From positions 1-57,837 of the forward strand of contig CALWKY010000086.1 of the NCBI GenBank assembly GCA_944381395.1: DNA of 57,837 nt, written 5' to 3'. The position numbers and the translations under genes were made by a program. Numbering within the stretch: position 1 is the first letter of the stretch; every line of letters begins with the position of its first letter. Positions 6,189-15,079 of this stretch are shown piece by piece. The notes under the pieces were generated by a model. It was not told the origin of the DNA and searched no databases. It saw only the letters and a program-made list of their open reading frames with translations. The DNA is from an uncultured Lachnospiraceae bacterium (GTDB lineage Bacteria; Bacillota; Clostridia; Lachnospirales; Anaerotignaceae).

Positions 6189-8009
6189 ATGGGCGAATCT
6201 TTAAGCGGCTTGAAAAGAAGCCATTTATGCGGTAATGTGACAGAAGCTCTGATCGGCAGTGAAGTAACGGTCATGGGTTGGGTGCAGCGCCGTAGAGACT
6301 TAGGTCAATTGATCTTTATTGCTTTAAGAGATAAAACAGGTCTGGTGCAGATCGTAGTGGACGGAAATACTGCACCGGAAGATATTTTCAAAAAGGCGGA
6401 AACCATCCGCAGTGAATATGTACTGGCTGTACGGGGTGAAGTTTGCGCCAGAACGGCAGAAAATATTAACCCCAGCATGAAAACAGGTAAAATTGAAATC
6501 GTGGTTAAGGAACTGCGGATTCTTTCCGAGTCTGAAACACCTCCCTTCCAGATTGAGGATAATATTACCGTAAAGGATGACTTGAGACTGAAATATCGGT
6601 ATTTGGATCTGCGCCGTCCCTGCCAGTTGAAGAATCTGGTGCTGCGTCATCAGGTAGTACAGGTAATCCGTAATTTCCTTTCCGATGAGGGTTTTATGGA
6701 AATTGAAACCCCTGTATTGGGCAAGAGCACACCGGAAGGCGCAAGAGACTATCTGGTGCCCAGCCGTGTGCATCCCGGTAAGTTCTACGGTTTGCCCCAG
6801 TCCCCTCAGTTGTACAAACAACTGTTGATGGTTTCCGGTATGGACCGTTACTACCAGATTGCAAAGTGCTTCCGCGATGAAGACTTACGTGCAGATAGAC
6901 AGCCGGAGTTTACCCAGGTGGATATGGAGCTGTCCTTTGTAGATGAAGAAATCATCCAGGATATCAATGAGCGTATGATGCAGAAGGTATTCCATGACCT
7001 GCTGGGTGTGGATATTCAGCTGCCTCTGCCCCGCATGACTTACGCGGAAGCAATGGAACGCTATGGTTCCGATAAGCCTGACGTACGTTTTGGCATGGAG
7101 TTAAAGAATATTTCTTCTATTGTAGAAGGTAGTGACTTTGTGGTATTTCAGAGCGCACTGGATAACGGTGGTTCTGTTCGTGCTATCAATGCCAATGGCT
7201 GTGGTCATTTCCCCAGAAAGAAGATTGATGCGCTGGTAGAATTTGTAAAAACTTACCGTGCAAAAGGTCTGGCATGGATTGTAGTCAATGAAGATGGCAC
7301 CCTTAAGAGCCAGATTGCAAAATTCTTTACAGAAGAAAAGATGCAGGAAATCGTGGATGCCATGGAAGGTAAGCCCGGTGACTTGATTCTCATTTGTGCT
7401 GATCAGAAGAACCAGGTCGTTTTTGACTCTCTGGGCGCGCTACGTTTGGAACTTTCCAGACAGCTGGGTCTGACCAAGCCGGATGATTTCGCATTTCTGT
7501 GGATCACTGAGTTCCCTATGCTGGAATGGGATGAGGAGGAAAACCGCTATGTAGCAGTACACCATCCTTTTACCGCGCCTATGGATGAAGACCTGCCTTT
7601 ACTGGAAACAGATCCTGGTAAAGTACGCGCAAAGGCATATGATATGGTACTCAATGGCTACGAACTGGGCGGCGGTTCTATCCGTATCCATAGAAATGAT
7701 ATTCAAAAGAAAATGTTCCAGCTGCTGGGCTTCAGTGATGAAGATGCCCAGGCGCGTTTCGGCTTCCTGTTGGATGCTTTTAAATACGGCGTACCTCCGC
7801 ATGGTGGTCTGGCATTTGGTCTGGATCGTATTATCATGCTCATGAGCGGCGCAAGCAGCATCCGTGACGTCATGGCTTTCCCTAAGGTAAAGGACGCATC
7901 CTGCCCTATGACGGATGCCCCTGGCGCAGTAGACCAGAAACAATTGGACGAGCTGGCAATTTCTATCAACGAAGCCGTTGTAAAGGCAGCGGAAGAAACG
8001 GAAGCATAA
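6189..8009 (+). CDS. aspS: Aspartyl-tRNA synthetase
   Basis: Charges tRNA-Asp with aspartate in the cytoplasm (possibly also tRNA-Asn if the enzyme is non-discriminating). The 606-residue bacterial-type class II synthetase has an N-terminal OB-fold anticodon-binding domain (about 12-110, VMGWVQRRRDLG), motif 2 near residue 228 (FRDEDLRADRQPEFTQ), the bacterial GAD insertion between about 295 and 420, and motif 3 near residue 540 (GLAFGLDRIIML). Start: GTG 6180 lies only two bases from AAGGAG, so ATG 6189 is preferred. It has its own promoter and a strong terminator, with no synthetase neighbour. Confidence 0.97.
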   Translation: MGESLSGLKRSHLCGNVTEALIGSEVTVMGWVQRRRDLGQLIFIALRDKTGLVQIVVDGNTAPEDIFKKAETIRSEYVLAVRGEVCARTAENINPSMKTGKIEIVVKELRILSESETPPFQIEDNITVKDDLRLKYRYLDLRRPCQLKNLVLRHQVVQVIRNFLSDEGFMEIETPVLGKSTPEGARDYLVPSRVHPGKFYGLPQSPQLYKQLLMVSGMDRYYQIAKCFRDEDLRADRQPEFTQVDMELSFVDEEIIQDINERMMQKVFHDLLGVDIQLPLPRMTYAEAMERYGSDKPDVRFGMELKNISSIVEGSDFVVFQSALDNGGSVRAINANGCGHFPRKKIDALVEFVKTYRAKGLAWIVVNEDGTLKSQIAKFFTEEKMQEIVDAMEGKPGDLILICADQKNQVVFDSLGALRLELSRQLGLTKPDDFAFLWITEFPMLEWDEEENRYVAVHHPFTAPMDEDLPLLETDPGKVRAKAYDMVLNGYELGGGSIRIHRNDIQKKMFQLLGFSDEDAQARFGFLLDAFKYGVPPHGGLAFGLDRIIMLMSGASSIRDVMAFPKVKDASCPMTDAPGAVDQKQLDELAISINEAVVKAAEETEA

Positions 8010-8020
8010 GAGACAATCAA

Positions 8021-8046
8021 AACGGATCGGTTCCGATCCGTTTTTT
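8021..8046 (+). terminator. Terminator of aspS
   Basis: Nine-bp stem AACGGATCG/CGATCCGTT with a four-base loop, followed by a T-run. Confidence 0.9.
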
Positions 8047-8075
8047 GATACCTGCTGTAAAGGGAGGAACTGAAG

Positions 8076-8738
8076 ATGATTTCTGTATCCATAGGAGAAG
8101 AACTGAAGGCACGCTGTCCACAGGCGGCATTGGGGTGCATGCAGTGTAAAGTGAAAACTGCGCCTTCTGATGAAGCGTTATTGGAAAAAATACATGCAAA
8201 AATAGAAGAACTGGCACAAATTGAATTATCTCAGGCAAACAAACGGGAGAAAATTCAGGCAACCAGGAAAGGATATAAGGCTCTTGGCAAGGATCCTAAC
8301 CGCTACCGCAACTCTGCAGAAGCAATGAGCAGACGTATTTCCAAAGAGCGGGGATTATACTATATCAATAATGTGGTAGATGCCAATAACCTGCTTTCTA
8401 TTACCAGCGGCTACTCTATGGGCACCTATGATGTAAAAGGCATTGTGGGAGATGTTACTTGGGAGCGGGCACCGGAAGGCACTGCTTACCAGGGAATTGG
8501 AAAAGATGTGCTGAACCTGGAATATCTGCCGGTACTATTTGATGCAGAAGGGGCATTTGGCAATCCTACCAGTGACAGCACCCGTACCATGGTACAGGAT
8601 GGCTGCGAAGAAGTGCTTCTGGTTTATTATGCCTTTGATGGAGCAGCGGATTTACCGGCACTTTTGGAGGAAGCAAAAACACTGTTTGCGGCACACTGCG
8701 GCGGCAGCGATTTCGAGATAAAGATTTTAGCAGATTAA
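8076..8738 (+). CDS. B3/B4 tRNA-binding domain protein
   Basis: A 220-residue stand-alone B3/B4 domain, the fold found in the editing region of the phenylalanyl-tRNA synthetase beta chain. The diagnostic stretch is YINNVVDANNLLSITSGYSM near residues 93-115, with SDSTRTMVQDGCEEVLLVYY near 170. Stand-alone members are thought to edit or bind mischarged tRNA, but this is not well established. It follows aspS by 66 bases across a terminator, so any read-through expression is speculative. Its own ribosome-binding site is AGGGAGGAA. Confidence 0.85.
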   Translation: MISVSIGEELKARCPQAALGCMQCKVKTAPSDEALLEKIHAKIEELAQIELSQANKREKIQATRKGYKALGKDPNRYRNSAEAMSRRISKERGLYYINNVVDANNLLSITSGYSMGTYDVKGIVGDVTWERAPEGTAYQGIGKDVLNLEYLPVLFDAEGAFGNPTSDSTRTMVQDGCEEVLLVYYAFDGAADLPALLEEAKTLFAAHCGGSDFEIKILAD

Positions 8739-8768
8739 AAAAAGAGGGAGAGATACCCTCTTTTTTTT
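8737..8768 (+). terminator. Terminator after the B3/B4 gene
   Basis: AAAAAAAGAGGG pairs with CCCTCTTTTTTTT around a short loop; the T-run continues to 8768. Confidence 0.92.
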
Positions 8769-8868
8769 ATGTGTAAAATTTAGGGACAAAAATGAATTAT
8801 CTTTTTGGGGAATGGTTTTTGTCCGCTTGAGAAATATAACCAAAAACAAACGATAATAGACTGCCTTA

Positions 8869-9125
8869 ATGATGAAAGTAGCAGTTTGTTTCTCTGGTTT
8901 TGCGGAGCCTTTGGTTTACTATGAAACATTCAGCCCTGCATTTACTTATGCAGTATATGCCCAGTTTGGCGGCGCAGCTGCAACCAATCTTTGCCGCATA
9001 AAGAAAATCGGTCATTGGGTAACTCCGTTCTTAGGAGTACGATTCTTCTGCTAATGCACGAATATATCCAGCAGCTGGTATATGCTGATTGCCATTGCGG
9101 TATCCATGGTTTTTTTCTTTCGATT
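8869..9125 (+). pseudogene. Remnant of a membrane transporter, probably the C-terminal end
   Basis: The frame from 8869 reads SPAFTYAVYAQFGGAAATNL, then KIGHWVTPFLGVRFF, meets a TAA at 9052-9054, and continues in the same frame as SSSWYMLIAIAVSMVFFF up to the end of the convergent MBL gene. The layout, a Gly/Ala-rich helix, a loop, then a final helix, resembles the last two membrane segments of major-facilitator permeases. There is no ribosome-binding site. I read it as a decayed fragment; the MFS assignment is inference. Otherwise 8770-8868 shows nothing. Confidence 0.35.
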
Positions 9126-9917
9126 TTATTCCACTTCTAAAACGAGACCAGTTGCAACTTCACCAATGGGAATTTCCTGATGGATTGCGGCCTTTGCCTG
9201 GAAAGATACGCAATGACAGGGAAGAAGTACTTTGATCTGTTGTTCTTTTAGATAAGCAATGGTCTTTTCCAGCCGTTCGTCCACATCAAAAAGGTGGAAT
9301 CCACCAATAATGCCGGCAATACGGTCCGTACCGCAGACCCGTTTTGCCTGCTCCACAATATTGCAGATACCGCTGTGGGAGCATCCTGTAATAATAAATA
9401 ACCCTTCTTTCGTGCGATATGCCAAAGCGGTATCATCCAGCATATAGTCAGGTCCGGAGGGTGTTTCGCCGAAAGCACGGCGAGGTTCGAAATCACATAC
9501 GGAAGGAATTTCTCCCAGATAGAAAAGATGCTCCGTCAACTGAATGGGTGCACGATCCAAGCACAACTCAAATTTCTGCATGCAGTCCATCAAAGATACG
9601 GGATTGCCCACATTGACGCCGTTTACTTCCCGCTGTACAAAAATGCCGGGATGTGCCACTAACGGGATTTTTTTCTGTGTCTGGGGCAGATACTTTAAAC
9701 CGCCGGTATGGTCATGATGCCCATGGGAAAATAACAGCATATCAATGGCAGATAAGGGAATGCCCATTTTCTTTGCGTTTTGGATGTAAACATCGGAATA
9801 ACCTGTATCAAACAGGAATTTTTTACCATCCGCTTCCAGATAAAAGGAAAGGGCAGGTTCCGCTAAATAATATTGGTCGATATAGGTGCTGTTTTCTACT
9901 AAGACAGTTAATTTCAT
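9126..9917 (-). CDS. MBL-fold metallo-hydrolase
   Basis: A 263-residue metallo-beta-lactamase-fold protein with the metal-binding HGHHDHTGG motif near residue 66, a GCSHSG segment near 177 and a PCHCVSF segment near 233, which supply further ligands. This arrangement fits the DHPS-like (MJ0936/TM0207) branch, annotated as 7,8-dihydropterin-methyl-transferase-like or simply MBL hydrolase; the true substrate is unknown. The start follows GAAAGGAGAAATCTT. It is transcribed divergently from ktrBA. Confidence 0.88.
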   Translation of the reverse strand: MKLTVLVENSTYIDQYYLAEPALSFYLEADGKKFLFDTGYSDVYIQNAKKMGIPLSAIDMLLFSHGHHDHTGGLKYLPQTQKKIPLVAHPGIFVQREVNGVNVGNPVSLMDCMQKFELCLDRAPIQLTEHLFYLGEIPSVCDFEPRRAFGETPSGPDYMLDDTALAYRTKEGLFIITGCSHSGICNIVEQAKRVCGTDRIAGIIGGFHLFDVDERLEKTIAYLKEQQIKVLLPCHCVSFQAKAAIHQEIPIGEVATGLVLEVE

Positions 9918-9943
9918 AAGATTTCTCCTTTCAATAACTTTAC

Positions 9944-9972
9944 TTGACAGTGCCCCATACAGATGCTACAAT
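9944..9972 (+). promoter_or_regulatory. Sigma-A promoter of ktrBA
   Basis: TTGACA (9944-9949), 17-base spacer, TACAAT (9967-9972). The leader is about 85 bases, too short for a c-di-AMP riboswitch, and no such structure is seen. Confidence 0.8.
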
Positions 9973-10064
9973 CAGCACAGGATTTTGTACACAAAATATT
10001 TTATTCAGTATAACAGTATTTTTGTGGAAAAGGAAGTCTCAATGAGAAAAAAGGAGTATTAAAA

Positions 10065-11411
10065 ATGGGAAGGATTAAACAAAAAGGGCTATCATCCGGC
10101 CAGATTGTAATGGGAAGTTTCTGCCTGATGATTTTAACCGGAACTTTTCTGTTGATGCTGCCGTTTGCTACTAGTGACGGAAAGGGCGCAAGTTTTTTGG
10201 ATGCGCTTTTTACGGCTACTTCTGCCAGCTGTGTAACGGGGCTGATTGTACAGAATACCGCTACTTATTGGAGCTGGTTTGGTCAATTCGTTATTATTGC
10301 CTTGATACAGGTAGGCGGTATGGGTGTTGTTACCATGGCGTTTGTGCTGTTTGTGGCTTCTGGCAGAAAAATTGGATTGAAGACACGATTTGTCATGCAG
10401 GATTCCATTGCCGCACCGCAAGTGGGCGGTATTATCCGTATGATAGACTGGATTTTAAAGGTAACCATTGCCATTGAATTGATTGCAGCGGTACTTTTAG
10501 CAGTTTCTTTTTATCCGGAGTATGGTTTATTGAAAAGTATCTGGATGGGTATTTTCCATTCCATTTCCGCATTTTGTAATGCAGGATTTGATATTTTGGG
10601 TGATACTACACCTTATATTTCAGTAGTGGATTATGCTTCCCACTTGCCCATCAATTTAATTTTAACATTTTTAATTATTATTGGCGGTATTGGTTTCTTT
10701 GTTTGGGAAGACATATACCGCTGCGGTCTCCATTTTAGACGATATAAACTCCATACGAAGCTGGCATTGCAAACCACTTTCGCATTATTGCTGATAGGAT
10801 TTTTATTCTTCTTTTTCTTGGAGTTTTCCAGAGATGGCGTATGGGATCTGTCTTTGAAGGATCAAATTATTGCGAGCTGGTTCCAAGCGGTTTCTCCTCG
10901 CACCGCAGGCTTTAATACCGTAGATTTAACAAAATTGGCGGAACCTACAGTGCTGTTTACCGTTTTATTGATGCTGATAGGCGGCTCTCCTGGATCTACT
11001 GCCGGTGGTATGAAAACAACCACATTGGCAGAATTGATATTATGTACCAAATCTGTATTGCGTGGAGAAGCCAGCGTGCGTTGCTTTGGACGTACCATTC
11101 CTCAACGGATTTTGCGTAATGCGGTAAGCATTACTACGTTATACATAACGCTTTGTATTGGGGCGGCAATGGCTATTTCTGTTTTGGAGCAGGTTCCTAT
11201 TTTAACGGCTCTATATGAAACAGCTTCCGCTGTAGGTACAGTCGGTCTGACATTAGGCATTACCCCTCAATTGGGTACGGTTTCCCGCTTGATATTGATT
11301 TTCCTGATGTATTTTGGCAGAGTTGGCGGATTAACACTGATTTATGTTTTGGCTGGAAGCCAGGCAGAAGATGTGGCAATCTTTCCAAAAGAAGAAATTA
11401 CCATTGGCTAA
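10065..11411 (+). CDS. ktrB: Potassium uptake protein, TrkH/KtrB family
   Basis: Membrane pore subunit of a sodium-coupled potassium uptake system. The 448-residue protein shows the four pore loops of the family: TSASCVTGLIV near 48, FHSISAFCNAGFDI near 165, VSPRTAGFNTVDL near 278 and TASAVGTVGLTLG near 388, each with its selectivity-filter glycine, within about eight hydrophobic segments plus pore helices. It is followed after 23 bases by the NAD-binding gate subunit, so the pair forms a complete Ktr system. KtrB rather than TrkH is chosen for length and pairing. Confidence 0.93.
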   Translation: MGRIKQKGLSSGQIVMGSFCLMILTGTFLLMLPFATSDGKGASFLDALFTATSASCVTGLIVQNTATYWSWFGQFVIIALIQVGGMGVVTMAFVLFVASGRKIGLKTRFVMQDSIAAPQVGGIIRMIDWILKVTIAIELIAAVLLAVSFYPEYGLLKSIWMGIFHSISAFCNAGFDILGDTTPYISVVDYASHLPINLILTFLIIIGGIGFFVWEDIYRCGLHFRRYKLHTKLALQTTFALLLIGFLFFFFLEFSRDGVWDLSLKDQIIASWFQAVSPRTAGFNTVDLTKLAEPTVLFTVLLMLIGGSPGSTAGGMKTTTLAELILCTKSVLRGEASVRCFGRTIPQRILRNAVSITTLYITLCIGAAMAISVLEQVPILTALYETASAVGTVGLTLGITPQLGTVSRLILIFLMYFGRVGGLTLIYVLAGSQAEDVAIFPKEEITIG

Positions 11412-11434
11412 GGTTAAAGGAGGAAACATAAACG

Positions 11435-12085
11435 ATGAAATCAGTTCTTTTGATTGGTTTAGGCAGATTTGGCAGACATATTGCCATGAAGTTAAATGAA
11501 ATGAATTACGAAGTATTGGCGGTGGATGTACAGGAAGAAGAAGTCAATGACATTCTGCCGTATGTAACAACAGCATTGATTGGTGACAGTACCAATGAAA
11601 AGTTCATTGCTTCTTTAGGCGTACGCAATTTTGATGTATGTATTGTGGCCATTGGGGATGATTTCTTAAGTACGTTGGAAACCACCTCTTTATTAAAAGA
11701 AAATGGTGCGAAATTCGTCGTGGCAAGAGCCAGCCGGGATACCCACGCGAAGTTTTTGCGCAGAAATGGTGCCGATGATGTGGTATATCCGGAAAAGCAG
11801 ATGGCAATCTGGACAGCAGTACGTTATGGTGTAGAACGGGTATTGGACTATGTAGAATTAAACCGGGAATATTCCATGTTTGAAACAGAACTGCCGCACA
11901 GCTGGGTAGGAAAAAACTTAATCGAATTACAGGTGCGTCAAAAATATAAAATCAATGTCATTGCAATCAAACATATGGGCGAATGGGAACCTACTCCTGA
12001 TCCGAACCATAAGTTTGAACCTGGAGAGACAATCTTAATCATGGGCAACCAGAAAAATATCGTAAAGTTTTTACAATTGGATTAA
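11435..12085 (+). CDS. ktrA: Potassium channel regulatory subunit, TrkA/KtrA family
   Basis: A 216-residue cytoplasmic RCK protein that gates KtrB in response to nucleotides. The N-terminal Rossmann half begins LLIGLGRFGRHIA with the GxGxxG nucleotide-binding loop, and an acidic residue follows at the end of the second strand (VLAVDVQ). The C-terminal TrkA_C half (about 135-216) ends with the EPGETILIMG motif, the region that binds c-di-AMP in some homologs. It is translated from AAAGGAGGAAAC right behind ktrB. Confidence 0.93.
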   Translation: MKSVLLIGLGRFGRHIAMKLNEMNYEVLAVDVQEEEVNDILPYVTTALIGDSTNEKFIASLGVRNFDVCIVAIGDDFLSTLETTSLLKENGAKFVVARASRDTHAKFLRRNGADDVVYPEKQMAIWTAVRYGVERVLDYVELNREYSMFETELPHSWVGKNLIELQVRQKYKINVIAIKHMGEWEPTPDPNHKFEPGETILIMGNQKNIVKFLQLD

Positions 12086-12091
12086 TGCAGC

Positions 12092-12128
12092 AAAAAGAGA
12101 CCGCAGAGTTTATTTCTGCGGTCTTTTT
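12092..12128 (+). terminator. Terminator of ktrBA
   Basis: Stem GACCGCAGA/TCTGCGGTC flanked by an A-run and a T-run. Confidence 0.9.
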
Positions 12129-12145
12129 AAAAGAGTTATAGATTC

Positions 12146-12176
12146 AAAAAAAACGCCGAAGTAAAAACTTCGACGT
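12146..12176 (-). terminator. Terminator of tRNA-Pro
   Basis: On the minus strand, ACGTCGAAGT pairs with ACTTCGGCGT (one G-U pair) and ends in eight T residues, three bases after the tRNA 3' end. Confidence 0.9.
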
Positions 12177-12178
12177 CA

Positions 12179-12252
12179 TCGGGGTGACGCGATTCGAACG
12201 CGCGACCTCTAAGTCCCGAACCTAGCGCTCTACCAAACTGAGCCACACCCCG
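12179..12252 (-). tRNA. tRNA-Pro (anticodon CGG)
   Basis: A 74-base cloverleaf on the minus strand. Acceptor stem CGGGGTG/CACCCCG with discriminator A, D stem GCTC/GAGC, anticodon stem CTAGG/CTTAG with loop TTCGGGA (anticodon CGG, G at position 37 as usual for proline), T arm GCGCG-TTCGAAT-CGCGT. It reads CCG codons. The 3' CCA is not encoded and must be added. It is a single-gene transcription unit. Confidence 0.95.
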
Positions 12253-12274
12253 GCTGTATACTGAAAACAATACT

Positions 12275-12303
12275 ATTTTGCCTTTTTTTTCTCGAATTGT
12301 CAA
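12275..12303 (-). promoter_or_regulatory. Promoter of tRNA-Pro
   Basis: On the minus strand TTGACA (12298-12303), 17-base spacer, CAAAAT (12275-12280), about 22 bases upstream of the tRNA. Confidence 0.65.
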
Positions 12304-12317
12304 GAGAAAGATGAGAT

Positions 12318-12345
12318 TTTAGAAAACTTCTTTTCGTTTTCTAAA
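12318..12345. repeat. Perfect inverted repeat between tRNA-Pro and the GH5-like gene
   Basis: TTTAGAAAAC, 8-base spacer, GTTTTCTAAA: ten perfect base pairs without a T-run. It lies just upstream of the tRNA promoter and about 60 bases before the GH5-like reading frame, so it could be an operator for either. Confidence 0.5.
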
Positions 12346-12405
12346 CTGTGACAGGGGTAAAATTTAGGATTATTTCCAGTGAAATAAAGGAGAAAGCATA
12401 TACTA

Positions 12406-13797
12406 TTGAAAAAATGATTCGTTGTATTCGTACTGTTAATTACAATGTGTGTGCCTTGTTACGCACAGCAATGGCAAAATACCACAGCAAATTTGGTAGG
12501 GATCCAAGTGGATCAGGATTATTTTTATTTGCAAGGGTATTTAATAGAAGATCACTATTATTTTAAATTACAGGATGTTTCCTACATTATGAATTCTTCT
12601 CAAAAGCCGTTTATGGTACAGTGGCAGGAGGCAGATAGAAGCATTCACTTATACTCCGGTCATAATGCTTCCGCAGTACAGCCGCAGCTGGCGTCTCAGG
12701 AACAAAATTTGCAGGCTGTAAAATCAGATAGGAATGTATTTTTTAATGCTTCTGCTATAACCATGGATGCTTATAATATTGCAGGATATACTTATTTCCA
12801 GTTGCAGGATCTAGCACGGGTAATGGACTTTCAAGTAAATTGAGATAATGAGAAAAAAGAGATTTCCATTATAACGGAAATTGGCAGTCAGCCCATTTCA
12901 CCCCAAGCGTATCAAAAAATGCTGGGAAGGGGAATGGACGTAGACTGGTCTAAAACAAAGACAGGCAGGGAAACCTATCAGGAGCAAATGGTGGAAGATT
13001 TTGTGCAGGCAGGCATTTCCCATGTGCGTATCCGTATTTCTGATGATGCAACGGAAGAACTATTTGCCTCTTTAGATCAGCAGATTTCTGACTGCATTAC
13101 CCATGGGCTGATTCCTATCATTGCCTATCAAGCAGATGATTTTCAGAATCATCCCAATGAAAAAAATCTGCAGAAAGTAATGGATTGGTGGTCAACGGTT
13201 GCAGAACGTTATCAAGATGTTTCCTATTTGCTCAGTTTTGATTTGCTGATCGAGGCAACAGATGAATTAAACCAAAACTCTGATGCACTCAATGAACTTT
13301 ACGAAAGGGTGACCCATGAAATTCGTAAAACAAATCCGGAACGTATCATAATCATTTCACCGCGCATGCGCTCCGATGCTGCATATCTCAGTGAATTAAA
13401 AATTCCTACAGAGCATAACCAATATCTCATGGCGGAATGGCATTTTTATGCGGCTGGTCCCAGTAAAACCAACGCGAAAAAGTTATGGACAACGGGAACA
13501 GAAACAGAAAAACGCTTGATTTTAGAAAAAATTAAATTGGCGTTGGCTTGGCAGGAACAAACGGGAATCCCTACCTGGGTAGGCGCTTGGATGCCGGGAA
13601 ATTATAATGATGGCAATGATTATACCATTGCGGAACAGGCGGCATTTGCGGATTTTATGACCAGGAGCCTGGAAGCAGCTGGTATTCCTTATGCGGTAAA
13701 CTCTGATACGAAATTTTATCATCGCCAGACCCTTTCCTGGTATGAGGAAATGATTCCTTTACGGGAAGAAATCTATGGAGAGGAAATGGGTATTTAA
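12406..13797 (+). pseudogene. Secreted GH5-like protein with copper-amine-oxidase-like N-domain, interrupted by two TGA codons
   Basis: One frame of 463 codons runs from TTG 12406 to the stop at 13795-13797 and contains only two stops, TGA at 12415-12417 and at 12841-12843. It reads MKK(TGA)FVVFVLLITM as an export signal, then a copper-amine-oxidase N-like stalk domain (12460-12870; YFYLQGYLIEDHYYFKLQD), whose expected ending VNWDNEKK has TGA in place of the conserved Trp. From 12919 a cellulase-family domain follows: RGMDVDW, GISHVRIRIS, PIIAYQ, MAEWHFYAAGPSK, PTWVGAWMPGNY. The usual GH5 nucleophile Glu at the last site appears to be Ala. No frameshift or other stop occurs, and about a dozen TGG codons remain. 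Most likely a recently inactivated gene. The TTG start is 13 bases from AGGAG, a weak point. Confidence 0.75.
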
Positions 13798-13846
13798 TCG
13801 GGAATACAGTGCTTTCAGATGGAGTCAAAGCGTTTATAAAGAAAAT

Positions 13847-13887
13847 AAAAAGAGGGATGTTGTCTTTGAGAAAACATCCCTCTTTTT
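13847..13887. terminator. Bidirectional terminator between GH5-like gene and AI-2E gene
   Basis: Fifteen-bp perfect stem, AAAAAGAGGGATGTT with AACATCCCTCTTTTT, with a T-run on both strands, between convergent genes. Confidence 0.9.
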
Positions 13888-13900
13888 AGATTGTCTGATT

Positions 13901-15052
13901 TTACTTTTGTACAGACTCTTTCTTACGATAGATCCAGAAGAAGAAATCTTTACACAATGCTCCTAAAGGAACGGCAAAGAGCATGCCTACAAAGCCGAAC
14001 AGCCCGCCGAACACAGCAAGAGAGATTAAAACCATGACAGGATGCAGTTCTACACTTTTGCCCACAATACGGGGTACAAAGAAAATGCTGTCAACTTGCT
14101 GCAATATGATCACAATAATGGCGGCATAAAGTGCCTTGATCGGCGCCCCGCTTAAAAATCCCATCAATACAGATAGTATGAATGCCATAATGGCACCAAA
14201 GTAGGGGATTAGATTGGAAAAACCGGAGATGATACCGATGGGCACCGCATAAGGAATTCCAATTAGATGGAAAGAGACAGAAATCAGAAAAGCCATAATA
14301 ATGGCATCCAACATCTGTCCGCCTAAATATCCGGTAAATACGGTATAGATCTCATTGGAAAGGGAGGTGATGACACCAGTAATACGTTGACCGAAAAATA
14401 CAGAAGATGCCTTTTTCCAAAATGCCAATAATCTGTCTTTTTCCATCAGGAAGTAAAAAGAGATCGTCAAGGCGATGACCAGATCCAGCAGCGTTCCGCC
14501 AGCTTTGGGCAGTGCTGCGGCAAAAGCTGTAATGGCATGCTGAATCCATACCTGGATGGTATCTGACCACTGTGCCAGCTGACCTTCCAATTCCTGCAAA
14601 ACCCCCAGTTCTGCCAGCTTTACATTCAGGTAGACAAAAAGATCGGAAATATCCGTCATAAGCAGGCTGAATTGATCAGATAGACTTTGTGTATCCATAG
14701 AGCCTGCCTTTGCTGTCGTAACCGTTGCGATTAGGGCAATTATCAGCAGACCTATGAGATAAACGGCTAATGTTCCCGGCTTACGGGAAGGATATGTTTC
14801 CTCTTTCTTTTTGGGAATCACCTTACGAATCTGTCTTTCCCAAAAGTCCACAGGGCGATTGAGCAGCATGGAAATAAAAATTGCCAAAAACAAAGGCGTT
14901 AAGGTAGCGCAGACGGTACCTAAAATAGACAGTACGCTGCTGAGTAAAACGGGAAATTTATAAAGCAATAAACCGGCAAGAAAAATCATCACTGCCGTTA
15001 ATGCTACATGAAATCCAATGATGAGATAGTTTTTATTCCAGGGGATTTTCAT
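13901..15052 (-). CDS. AI-2E family transporter
   Basis: A 383-residue polytopic membrane protein of the AI-2E/PerM/YtvI family. Hydrophobic pairs occupy residues 8-55, 95-115, 185-200, 245-300 and 320-370. Family features are the proline-rich FSNLIPYFGAIMAF segment near residue 277 and the final VGMLFAVPLGALCKDF. Some members export autoinducer-2, others act as sodium/proton antiporters, and many are of unknown function; the sequence does not decide. It follows pepD by 27 bases on the same strand and is probably cotranscribed. Start set by AAAGGAGGGCTGTC. Confidence 0.9.
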   Translation of the reverse strand: MKIPWNKNYLIIGFHVALTAVMIFLAGLLLYKFPVLLSSVLSILGTVCATLTPLFLAIFISMLLNRPVDFWERQIRKVIPKKKEETYPSRKPGTLAVYLIGLLIIALIATVTTAKAGSMDTQSLSDQFSLLMTDISDLFVYLNVKLAELGVLQELEGQLAQWSDTIQVWIQHAITAFAAALPKAGGTLLDLVIALTISFYFLMEKDRLLAFWKKASSVFFGQRITGVITSLSNEIYTVFTGYLGGQMLDAIIMAFLISVSFHLIGIPYAVPIGIISGFSNLIPYFGAIMAFILSVLMGFLSGAPIKALYAAIIVIILQQVDSIFFVPRIVGKSVELHPVMVLISLAVFGGLFGFVGMLFAVPLGALCKDFFFWIYRKKESVQK

Positions 15053-15079
15053 GACAGCCCTCCTTTTTCTATTTATGGG

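Noticed and set aside
9973..10064. c-di-AMP (ydaO-type) riboswitch before ktrB
   Set aside because: The leader is about 85 bases and lacks the conserved motifs.
12348..12566. 72-codon ORF at the start of the GH5-like locus
   Set aside because: Out of frame with the recognisable domain; the signal peptide and stalk domain are in the other frame.
12406..13797. Genome-wide reassignment of TGA to Trp, or selenocysteine
   Set aside because: TGA ends rplP, rpsS, rpmD, rpmJ and the Fur-family gene with neighbours starting right there, and no SECIS-like element or Cys homology is seen at the two sites.
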